From Cellulomonas xiejunii (GTDB lineage Bacteria; Actinomycetota; Actinomycetes; Actinomycetales; Cellulomonadaceae), in assembly GCF_024508315.1 (NCBI RefSeq), contig NZ_CP101987.1, positions 3,410,001-3,474,000 of the forward strand: DNA of 64,000 bases, written 5' to 3'. The notes beneath the pieces are model-generated. The model was not told the origin of the DNA and made no database searches. It saw nothing but the letters and a program-made list of their open reading frames with translations. Of the stretch, positions 43,334 to 50,479 are shown piece after piece (positions within the stretch are counted from its first letter, which is position 1; each line of letters begins with the position of its first letter). The position numbers and the translations under genes are program-made.

Positions 43334-43995
43334 GCGTCACCCCGCGGGACGGACAGCACGGTGCCCGGGCGCAGGTCCAGCGGGTCGTCGATGCCGTTGG
43401 CCTCGGCCAGCGCACGCCAGCGCGTCGGGTCGCCGTAGTGCTGCGCCGCGATGCGGTCGAGCGTCTCCCCCGCCTGGACCCGGTGCACCCGGTGCGGCTG
43501 CGGCGTGCCCGACGTCGGGTTCTGCGGGCCGAACGCGCGCGACGGCTCGTACTGCCGCAGCTCGAGCCCCGCGCGGGCGCGCAGCGGCGTGCCGGACGCG
43601 GAGAAGTACGTGAACGTCAGCTCGAGCGCCGCGACCACGGCGGTGAACGAGTGCAGGTCACCCCAGTGGAACGTCACCGTCGGCGGCCGGACGTTGCCCG
43701 TGGCCTCGTCGGCGCCCGGCAGCGACGGGTCGACCTCCATGAGCTCGAGCAGCCGTCCGGTGTGCCGCGTGACGTCGCTGCCGTCGTGCGTGGTGTCGAA
43801 GAACAGGTCGACGCTCAGCACGCCCGACGACGAGCCCGCGTACCGCAGGCGCGGCACGCCGCGGCCCGGCCGCGGGTCGCCCACCCAGTGGTTCTCGCGC
43901 GTGAGCTGCAGCTGCGCCGGGTTGAACAGGCACGGCACCTTCTGCCCGCCCTCGATCTCGAGGAACGCCTTGACCGGAGCGGTCGTCGCCGTCAT
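43330..43995 (-). CDS. CIS tube-initiator protein with C-terminal LysM domain (Pvc7 type)
   Basis: 221 residues from ATG 43995. The N-terminal region (FLEIEGGQKVPCLFNPAQLQ, YAGSSSGVLSVDLFFDTTHD, GDLHSFTAVVAALELTFTYF) is the contractile-system tube-protein family that adapts the spike hub to the tube. Residues about 170-220 are a LysM module (HRVQAGETLDRIAAQHYGDP ... RPGTVLSVPRG). In eCIS this LysM helps baseplate assembly rather than binding peptidoglycan (known for gp53-like proteins). Both ends overlap neighbouring genes. Confidence 0.9.
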   Translation of the reverse strand: MTATTAPVKAFLEIEGGQKVPCLFNPAQLQLTRENHWVGDPRPGRGVPRLRYAGSSSGVLSVDLFFDTTHDGSDVTRHTGRLLELMEVDPSLPGADEATGNVRPPTVTFHWGDLHSFTAVVAALELTFTYFSASGTPLRARAGLELRQYEPSRAFGPQNPTSGTPQPHRVHRVQAGETLDRIAAQHYGDPTRWRALAEANGIDDPLDLRPGTVLSVPRGDA

Positions 43996-46900
43996 GAGAA
44001 CACCTCCCGCGTGCGGCGCCAGGTGCGCCGTTCGTCCTGCTCCGCCAGCCGCGCCTCGACGATGCGCACGACCCTGTCGTCCAGCTCGTGCTCCAACCAG
44101 GACGTGAGCTCGGCGCGCAGCCGCCGCTCGACGTCCGCGTGGGGTGGGCGTACCTCGTCGTGCACGGGGGTCCTCTCCTGGCCGGCCGGCGGCAGCCACC
44201 GTCGGACGACGGTCGTTCCCTGGGCCGATGCGGGGACGGCGGGGGCGGCGGCGCCGAGAGCGGGCCGGCCGGTGGTGGTGGTCGGTGCGGCGGCAGGGGC
44301 CGCGGACGGCGCCGACACGGGGACGCGCCGCACGACCGTGCGGGGCGGCAGCACCGTCAGCCGACGCACGGGCCCGGTGGCGGCCGCGGCCAGCGCGGGG
44401 GCCGGGGCGGGAGTGCGGGCGGCGGCGGGCGCGGGGAGGGCTGCGGGCGAGGTGCCCGGCGACCACGCGGTGCCGGACCACGCGGTGCCGGACCACGCGG
44501 TGCCGGACGACGCGGTGCCGGACCACGCGGTGCCGGACGACGCGGTGCCGGACCACGCGGTGCCGGACGACGCGGTGCCGGACCACGCGGTGCCGGACGA
44601 CGTCGGGCGGGCGACCGCCGGGACGGCCGGTCCGCCGGGACGGCCCGGTCGGCCCGGTCGGCCGTAGGCGTGCCCGGCCCGCGCGACGGGAGCGTGCGAG
44701 CCGGGCCCGGGGCGGCTCGCGCTCCGGCCGGCACGGGCGACGGCGGGCAGCGTCGGCGCGCTGACGGCGGCGCGCAGCGCCCCGCCCGTCGCCGCGGCGC
44801 GGACGCCGACCGGCTGGACGGCGCGCGCCAGCTCACCGGCGCCGCGCAGCGCCGCGACCGCGGGCGTCCGGGTCGCAGGGCCGGGCACCGTGGCGAGGGA
44901 CCGGCGCACGGCGGTCGTGGCCGGCACGGCGGACGAGAGGGCGGCCGCCGACGGCGCGGGTGCGGCAGGCGACGTGCTGGACCGGGTGGTGCGGTCGGTT
45001 GCCGGCGGGGCGAGGACGGTGCCCGGGACGGGTGCCGTCGTCGTGGGCGTGGTCGGCACGGAGGCGCGCGCAGAGGTGGACGGCGCGCTGGTGCCGCGCG
45101 CGGACGTGCTGGGCGCGGTGGCGTGCGCGGAGCTGCCGGGCGCCCCCGTCGTCGGCGCCGTCGCGGGCCCGGCGTGCCTCGTCGCGGACGCGGCCGGGGG
45201 CACCGGTGAGGACGCCGACGTGCCGCGCGCCGCTGCCGCTGCGGACGTGACGGCCGGAGCCGCGGACGTGGTCGAGGACGTGGCGCCGCGGGCGGCGGCG
45301 ACGGCTCCGGCGGCCGGCGCGACGGACCGGCGCACGGTGCTGGGCTGCACGTCGGCGTGCGGACCGGCGACGGTCCGCACCTGCGTGCCCGGGACCGTGC
45401 CCGGCGCGACGGGACCGACCGCCGGGGTGCCGGCACGCCCGGCCGTGCGACCGGCCACGCGCGTGTCTGCGGCGGCGCGGGCCAGGTGGGTCGCGACGCC
45501 GCCGTGGCGGCCGACGGGCAGGGCGGGGCCTGCCGTCCCCAGGCTCGTGGCACGCCGGACGAACGGCCGCCGGTGGCCGGAGCCGGGCAGTGCCCCGGCT
45601 CCACGCCACGCCGGAGGGGCCGCGGCGACGCCATGGCCGGCGGCACGCGGCGCGCTCGGGACGGAGCCGACGTCGCTGCCGGTCAGGCCGCTCGGACCGG
45701 CGGCGGCTCGCGGGCCGACGGCCCCCGCGATGAGCGTCGCGGGCCCGGCCGCGGGCGGGCCGTCGACGGCGGCCCGGAGCGAGTTCGAGGCTGTGGTCAC
45801 AAGCGCACCCGGCGCGAGGGCGTCCGACCGGTGCGTGGACGTCGCGACAACCGCAGGGGACGTCCGTGGCGCCGCAGACGACGTGCGGGGCACGGCAGAC
45901 GACGTGCGGGGCACGCCAGGTGACGTGGCGGGCACCGCGGGCGACGTGGCGCGCACCGCGGGCGACGTGACGGAGGCCGCGGGCCGCGCCCACCGGCGCA
46001 CGGCCAGGGCAGGCTCACGGCCCGCCGCCCCGACGACGGGGACCGCGGCCCGGACGGCGAGGTCCCGCGAGCCGCGCAGCGCGAGCGACGCGCGGCGCAC
46101 CGGCCCGCGCAGCGCGGTGACGGCGGTCGGCAGTCCGGTCGTCGCTCGCGGGGCGGACGCCGCGAACGCACGTCCGGGGGCGACGCGCACCGCGTGCTCC
46201 CGACCGGCAGGACCGCTCGCGCGCCCCGCGTCGGAGGACCGGACGGTGGGCGGGTCGGCAGGGACGGCGACGGGGGTCGCCGCGCGTCGGCGCAGCGCGG
46301 CACCGGCCTGCAGACGACGACGCACGAGGGCACCGCCGGGCCCCGGACGCGCGGACGACGCGGGCGCGCTGCCGGGCACCGTCGGCCTCGTCGGCGCCGC
46401 AGCGCCCGGCGCGGGACGGCCGGGTGACGGCTGCTGCGGCGCCGTGGTCGGCCCCGGGCGGCCCCGGGCGGTCCGGCGGCGCGGGGCGACGTCGGACGGT
46501 GTGGTCATGGTGCCGACGGCGCGCACGGCGTCGGGCAGGCGCATCGGGACGACGCGTGGTGCGAGCCGGGCCTGGACGGCGCCGGGCCGGTGACCGCGCT
46601 CGTCGGGCAGGCGGTCGGCGGAACGCGGCAGACCGCGTGGGCGCTCGCGGTGCGCGGCGACGACGACCGCGTCCTGCGCCGCACGGGCGCGACGCTCGGC
46701 CGCCAGCTCACCGGACCACCAGCGCGGCGGGCGCACCGCGTCGGCCACGCGCACCTGCGCCACGACGGGGGCCGGGCCCGCGAGCGCGCGCCGCACCGCG
46801 ACGGGGCGCCCGGACCCGGCGGCGAACCGTGCCGCCGCCGACGCGAGCGACCCGATCGTGGCCGGGCGCGGCCGGCTCACCGGTCCGGGACGCCGCCACC

Positions 46901-46997
46901 GCTGCGCGACGGCAGCGCCCAGCGGGGTCGCCGGCGCGCGGCCGGTCGCCGCCTCGGCAGCCCGGCCCGTCGCCCCGTCCGCAGCCCGGCCCGTCAT
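43992..46997 (-). CDS. 1001-residue disordered, arginine-rich A/P/T/S repeat protein; putative tape measure or lumen cargo
   Basis: From ATG 46997 to a stop overlapping the LysM start. Almost the entire protein is low complexity, built from Ala, Pro, Thr, Ser, Val, Gly and many Arg with almost no Lys or aromatic residues. It contains degenerate [TS]SPAV[PR] repeats (about residues 350-390) and a nine-fold SGTA[W/S] tract. Only the last 55 residues look structured: a charged amphipathic helix, RRLRAELTSWLEHELDDRVVR and onward. I recognise no family. Position between the second tube protein and the tube initiator, and conservation of operon overlaps, support a real product. Tape measure, tube-lumen cargo or linker are possible roles; none is proven. 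Confidence 0.7.
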   Translation of the reverse strand: MTGRAADGATGRAAEAATGRAPATPLGAAVAQRWRRPGPVSRPRPATIGSLASAAARFAAGSGRPVAVRRALAGPAPVVAQVRVADAVRPPRWWSGELAAERRARAAQDAVVVAAHRERPRGLPRSADRLPDERGHRPGAVQARLAPRVVPMRLPDAVRAVGTMTTPSDVAPRRRTARGRPGPTTAPQQPSPGRPAPGAAAPTRPTVPGSAPASSARPGPGGALVRRRLQAGAALRRRAATPVAVPADPPTVRSSDAGRASGPAGREHAVRVAPGRAFAASAPRATTGLPTAVTALRGPVRRASLALRGSRDLAVRAAVPVVGAAGREPALAVRRWARPAASVTSPAVRATSPAVPATSPGVPRTSSAVPRTSSAAPRTSPAVVATSTHRSDALAPGALVTTASNSLRAAVDGPPAAGPATLIAGAVGPRAAAGPSGLTGSDVGSVPSAPRAAGHGVAAAPPAWRGAGALPGSGHRRPFVRRATSLGTAGPALPVGRHGGVATHLARAAADTRVAGRTAGRAGTPAVGPVAPGTVPGTQVRTVAGPHADVQPSTVRRSVAPAAGAVAAARGATSSTTSAAPAVTSAAAAARGTSASSPVPPAASATRHAGPATAPTTGAPGSSAHATAPSTSARGTSAPSTSARASVPTTPTTTAPVPGTVLAPPATDRTTRSSTSPAAPAPSAAALSSAVPATTAVRRSLATVPGPATRTPAVAALRGAGELARAVQPVGVRAAATGGALRAAVSAPTLPAVARAGRSASRPGPGSHAPVARAGHAYGRPGRPGRPGGPAVPAVARPTSSGTAWSGTASSGTAWSGTASSGTAWSGTASSGTAWSGTAWSGTAWSPGTSPAALPAPAAARTPAPAPALAAAATGPVRRLTVLPPRTVVRRVPVSAPSAAPAAAPTTTTGRPALGAAAPAVPASAQGTTVVRRWLPPAGQERTPVHDEVRPPHADVERRLRAELTSWLEHELDDRVVRIVEARLAEQDERRTWRRTREVFS
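44461..44600. repeat. 15-bp tandem repeat (minisatellite) inside the 1001-residue protein gene
   Basis: Nine full 15-bp units (gaccacgcggtgccg alternating with gacgacgcggtgccg) from 44461 to 44595, then a partial unit. Units differ only at one position and the last two-thirds form a 30-bp higher-order repeat. Read on the minus strand they encode SGTAW/SGTAS. Being a multiple of three, copy changes keep the frame. Confidence 0.95.
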
Positions 46998-47464
46998 CGC
47001 GTCACCGCACGGAACCCGTGGTGCGCGACCTCGAGCGACTCGGTGAGCGGCACGTCGGAGTCGGCCGACAGCGACGGACCCGTCCAGCTCACGGCGAAGA
47101 CGCCGTCGAGCTCCCAGGACCGCAGTCGGTTGCCGCGCTCGTCGATCACGGTGATGGCGCCCGTCGCCCGCGTCAGGGTGTCGCCGTTGCCGGCGAAGCC
47201 CTGCCCGGACGACCGCTGCACCCAGCCGAAGAGCGCGTCGGACTGGACCATGCCGCGCGTGAACACCAGGTGCGGCCAGCGCATGACGCCGGGCAGCTGG
47301 TGCACGTACCCGTTCTGGCCGCCCTCGACGTGCTCGATCACGTCCACGTCGAGGCGCAGACCCTGCACCTCGCGGAACGTGCCGATCTCCACGCCGTCGA
47401 CCTCCAGCAGGAACCTGCTGGAGGTGGGCGGCACCCCGCCGCCCAGGGGCGTCTGCTCAGACAC
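46994..47464 (-). CDS. Tail tube protein 2 (gp19-like)
   Basis: 156 residues from GTG 47464. SSRFLLEVDGVEIGTFREVQGL, YVHQLPGVMRWPHLVFTRGM and the C-terminal LEVAHHGFRAV belong to the T4 gp19-like tube family, in the variant that forms the first tube layer on the spike hub in eCIS (Pvc5 type). Overlaps the small DUF6760 gene at its 5' end and the 1001-residue gene at its 3' end. Confidence 0.88.
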   Translation of the reverse strand: MSEQTPLGGGVPPTSSRFLLEVDGVEIGTFREVQGLRLDVDVIEHVEGGQNGYVHQLPGVMRWPHLVFTRGMVQSDALFGWVQRSSGQGFAGNGDTLTRATGAITVIDERGNRLRSWELDGVFAVSWTGPSLSADSDVPLTESLEVAHHGFRAVTR

Positions 47465-47630
47465 TGTCGCGCACCGCCTCCCATGCCTGCTCGTTCATCG
47501 CCGCGACCGCCCGGACCATGCGGACCCGGTCGAGGTGCTCGAGGTCCAGCAGGTCGTCCATCGGCCAGTGCAGGTGGTACGCCAGGTAGGCGATCTCCTG
47601 CCAGACCGCGTCGACGGGGTAGCGCAGCAC
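47457..47630 (-). CDS. Small DUF6760 eCIS protein (57 residues)
   Basis: Reading from GTG 47630 to TGA 47457 gives MLRYPVDAVWQEIAYLAYHL... ending AWEAVRDSV. The pattern YP-D-(V/L)W-E(I/V)A-LAYH-HW-(x)D-L-DL-H-DR is that of DUF6760, a short conserved protein found between tail-assembly and tube genes of contractile systems. Stop overlaps the tube 2 start (8 nt), and the gene fits exactly in the gap between its neighbours. Start context is poor, so expression is probably by coupling. Role unknown, likely assembly. Confidence 0.85.
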   Translation of the reverse strand: MLRYPVDAVWQEIAYLAYHLHWPMDDLLDLEHLDRVRMVRAVAAMNEQAWEAVRDSV

Positions 47631-47637
47631 GGTCCGG

Positions 47638-48099
47638 TCACCGGGTCTCGGCCGGGAGCTCCTCGATCGCCGAGCGCGCGGGACGCGCGTGCACGAAGCC
47701 CGCGTCCGGCACGTCGGCGGCCGGGGCCGCCTCCTCGACGGCCACGGCGGCCGCCGCAGGGGCGACCTCGTCCTGCGCGGCGAGGAACTCCTCGACCTCG
47801 GCGGGGGTGCCGAAGTTGATGACGCCGTAGAAGTCCTGCAGGTACGCCAGGTCGGCGGCGAACAGGCCCTCGATCTCGTGCGTCGTCACCAGCTCCAGCG
47901 CGCCGAGGCGCTCGACGACGCGCGCCAGCACGACGACGGTCAGCCGCGGGTCGTCCGGGCCGCTGATCGTGGGGTCACGCAGCGGCTCCAGCTCGTCGCG
48001 GGCCGTCGCCAGGCGCATGACGCCCTCGCGGTGCAACGCCCCCTCGCGGTCGACGTAACCGCGAGGGAGCGTGAACTCGTACCGGGTGCGCAGGGTCAC
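47638..48099 (-). CDS. Tail assembly protein of eCIS
   Basis: 153 residues from GTG 48099, overlapping the tube 1 stop (GTGA). TLRTRYEFTLPRGYVDREGALHREGVMRLATARDELEPL and LTVVVLARVVERLGALELVTT match the short tail-assembly protein regularly found after the tube gene in actinobacterial eCIS. The C-terminal 35 residues (DEVAPAAAAVAVEEAAPAAD onward) are an acidic disordered tail. In myophages the equivalent position encodes tape-measure chaperones, so a chaperone role is plausible. Confidence 0.75.
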   Translation of the reverse strand: MTLRTRYEFTLPRGYVDREGALHREGVMRLATARDELEPLRDPTISGPDDPRLTVVVLARVVERLGALELVTTHEIEGLFAADLAYLQDFYGVINFGTPAEVEEFLAAQDEVAPAAAAVAVEEAAPAADVPDAGFVHARPARSAIEELPAETR

Positions 48100-48575
48100 T
48101 TGACCCTCTCGAGGCGCTCGATGACCACCGAGACGGTCTCCTTGATGGCGTCCGACCCGTCGACCGAGAGCTGGTCGGTCGAGATCTTGCTCGGCCAGCC
48201 GTTGAAGAAGTTGAACCGCGCGACCTCCTTGGCGGACGCGTCGTACAGGACGACGGAGCCGTTCTTGCGGTTCTGCGCGCGGTCGCCGGACAGGCCGCCC
48301 TCGCGGACCGCCTTGAACCACTTCCACAGCGGGTCGTTGGTGACGTCGGCGGGCGCGACGCGGGTCAGCTGCAGGTCGGGGACCTCGACGGTCTGGCCGA
48401 GGAACTTGACCTGCTGCTTCTTGCCGTCGGCCCCGATCTGGGTGACCTTGCCGACGCCGACCTCGACGTCGAGGCCCGAGACCGACATGAGGGCGGAGAC
48501 GACCTGCCCGTCGATCTCGAGGAAGAAGTTCTGGGAGACGATCGGGTCGGCGCTGAACAGTCCGGTGCTGGGCAT
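48096..48575 (-). CDS. Tail tube protein 1 (gp19-like)
   Basis: 159 residues. LFSADPIVSQNFFLEIDGQV, SVSGLDVEVGVGKVTQIGAD and FNFFNGWPSKISTDQLSVDGSD are hallmarks of the main eCIS inner-tube protein (Pvc1/gp19 family). Hexameric rings of it form the tube that is driven through the target membrane. Lies 34 nt after the sheath gene, the usual order, and is overlapped by the tail-assembly start. Confidence 0.93.
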   Translation of the reverse strand: MPSTGLFSADPIVSQNFFLEIDGQVVSALMSVSGLDVEVGVGKVTQIGADGKKQQVKFLGQTVEVPDLQLTRVAPADVTNDPLWKWFKAVREGGLSGDRAQNRKNGSVVLYDASAKEVARFNFFNGWPSKISTDQLSVDGSDAIKETVSVVIERLERVK

Positions 48576-48609
48576 GCGTTACTCCTAGGTGTGGTGGGGA
48601 CGCTGGGCG

Positions 48610-50178
48610 TCAGGCCGCGCTCTGCTTGTTCTGGCTGATCCGGAAGACCACGAACTCCGCGGGCTTGACGGGCGCGAGACCGACCTCGACCACGAGGCGG
48701 CCGGCGTCGATCGACTCGGGGGTGTTGGTGGTCTCGTCGCAGCGGACGAAGAACGCCTGGTCGGCGGTGGAGCCGAACAGCGCGCCCGACTGCCACAGAC
48801 CGTGCAGGTACCCGGTGAGGGTCCGCTTGACGCCCTCCCACAGGGTCACGTCGTTCGGCTCGAAGACGGCCCACTGGGTGCCCTCGAGGATCGTCGACTC
48901 GACCATGTTGAACAGGCGACGCACGTTGATGTACTGCCAGTCGGTGTCCGACGCGAGCGTGCGCGCGCCCCAGATGCGGATGCCGCGCGTGCCGAACGGG
49001 CGGATCGCGTTGACCCCGATCGGGTTGAGGAAGCCCTGCTCGGTCTGCGTGACGGCACGCTCGACGTCCAGGACGCCGCGGATCGTGTCGTTGGCCGGGG
49101 CCTTCCACACGCCGCGCGTCTCGTCCGTGCGGGCCCACACTCCGGCGACGTGCCCCGACGGCGGGACGACGATCTCGGCGGACGCGCCCGAGCCGAGGGG
49201 GTTCTCGACCTTGATCCACGGGTAGTACATCGTCGCGAACGCCGAGTCGTACTGCGCGACCTCGGAGCGCCACTCCTTGACCTGCTGGGGCGTCATCCCG
49301 GGGGGCGCGTCGAGCAGGGCCATGCGGTTGGCGTGCTGCTCGCAGTGCGCGATGAGCGACGTCTGCACGGCCTTCCACAGGCCGAGGTCGAGCGTGCCGT
49401 CCTCGCGCGTCGCGGCGGTGACCAGGTCGGGGACGGCCACGATCGTGACGTCCTCGGCGATCGCCAGGCCGTTGATGCCCGTGCGCGCCGACTCGGACCC
49501 GGCGAACTTGCGGCCCGTGACCGGCACCTTGACGGGCTCGGCCTGCTGCAGCGCGTACGTGCCGGGGCGCAGCAGCTCGAGCTGGCTCGACAGGTCGGTC
49601 TCCTCGTCGAGGCGGATCTCGACCTTGACCTTCGTGGACGTCTTGTTGATGACCGTCGCGGCGTCGCGCGGGCCACCCAGGCTCAGGCCGGGGTAGGACT
49701 CGACGGGCTCGCCGCCCTCGAGGACCGTGATCGTGAACGTCGTCGGGCCCTCGAGGTCGTCGGGCGCGTCGTCGCTCTGCACGGCCACCGTCAGCTGCGC
49801 GTCGGGCTCGACGGACTCGATGGCGACGGGCAGACCCAGCGCGCGGTCCGCGGCGGGCAGCTCGAGCGTCGCCGGCTTGCCGGACGGCTCGGCGTTGGGG
49901 ACGCGCACGATGTACGCCTGCGTGCCGCCGTTGAGGAAGTAGCCGTACACCGACAGCGGCAGCATCGCGCCCTCGACGAACCCGCCGTACAGCGCCTCGT
50001 ACTGGGTCCAGCTGGTGACGAGGCGAGGCATGAGCCCCTGGGGGTCGGCCGGGTCGTCCGCCGGCGCCGACGCGGTGAAGCCCACGAAGGCCGTCACGGC
50101 GGTCGGGGCCGACGTCAGCACCTTCTGGGACGAGGGGATCTCCTCGACGTACACGCCGGGCGCGGTGTAGGTGGGCAC
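48610..50178 (-). CDS. Contractile sheath protein
   Basis: 522 residues from GTG 50178 with AAGGA upstream. MPTYTAPGVYVEEIPSSQKV and TAVTAFVGFTASAP at the start, NPIGVNAIRPFGTRGIRIWGARTLASD..WQYINVRRLFNMVE and the C-terminal VEVGLAPVKPAEFVVFRISQ define the tail sheath family. It wraps the tube and stores the energy for firing. A single sheath gene is present (some eCIS have several). First gene of the 13-gene structural operon, behind the regulon promoter at 50255-50300. Confidence 0.97.
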   Translation of the reverse strand: MPTYTAPGVYVEEIPSSQKVLTSAPTAVTAFVGFTASAPADDPADPQGLMPRLVTSWTQYEALYGGFVEGAMLPLSVYGYFLNGGTQAYIVRVPNAEPSGKPATLELPAADRALGLPVAIESVEPDAQLTVAVQSDDAPDDLEGPTTFTITVLEGGEPVESYPGLSLGGPRDAATVINKTSTKVKVEIRLDEETDLSSQLELLRPGTYALQQAEPVKVPVTGRKFAGSESARTGINGLAIAEDVTIVAVPDLVTAATREDGTLDLGLWKAVQTSLIAHCEQHANRMALLDAPPGMTPQQVKEWRSEVAQYDSAFATMYYPWIKVENPLGSGASAEIVVPPSGHVAGVWARTDETRGVWKAPANDTIRGVLDVERAVTQTEQGFLNPIGVNAIRPFGTRGIRIWGARTLASDTDWQYINVRRLFNMVESTILEGTQWAVFEPNDVTLWEGVKRTLTGYLHGLWQSGALFGSTADQAFFVRCDETTNTPESIDAGRLVVEVGLAPVKPAEFVVFRISQNKQSAA

Positions 50179-50254
50179 TGGTGGGTCCTTCTCTCGGTCG
50201 TGAGGTCGCGGCCGCTCGCACCGGGGTACGGCAGGTGCGTGGCGGGTCGTCGTG

Positions 50255-50300
50255 AGGCTAGGCAGCGGGGTCGGGCCGGGACATCGGTAATCGCTACCGA
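50255..50300 (-). promoter_or_regulatory. eCIS-regulon promoter, copy 4 (sheath operon)
   Basis: Minus strand: TCGGTA (50300-50295), GCGAT, TACCGA (50289-50284), 23 nt, TAGCCT (50260-50255). The dyad and its spacer are identical to copy 3, and GCCTAGCCT also matches copy 1. It lies in the 301-nt gap between sheath and the divergent LuxR gene, so the same dyad could also influence the regulator. I see no convincing promoter for the LuxR gene in this gap. Confidence 0.65.
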
Positions 50301-50479
50301 GGTTGCGCAGACGCCCCGACAGGGCCGCCCGGGGGATCCCCGAGGGGGTGAAATCCGTGACCTGGACGAGCGTTCAAGGCGCGTTCGTCGTACTTGCCCG
50401 TCTCGCGGGCCGGGACGCCACTGACCCGTCCGAGGCGCTCACGCGACCTTGGACCCAGCACGAACCCCCCGGAGGCGCT

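Noticed and set aside
44461..44600. Possible CRISPR array
   Set aside because: 15-bp head-to-tail units without spacers, inside a coding frame; a minisatellite.
38100..50178. Prophage or R-type bacteriocin tail, or a type VI secretion system
   Set aside because: No holin, endolysin, integrase, capsid or packaging genes, and no TssB/C/K/L/M or ClpV. AAA+, DUF4255, DUF4157, LysM hub and DUF6760 are eCIS markers; the ClpC at 8693 is the housekeeping protease subunit.
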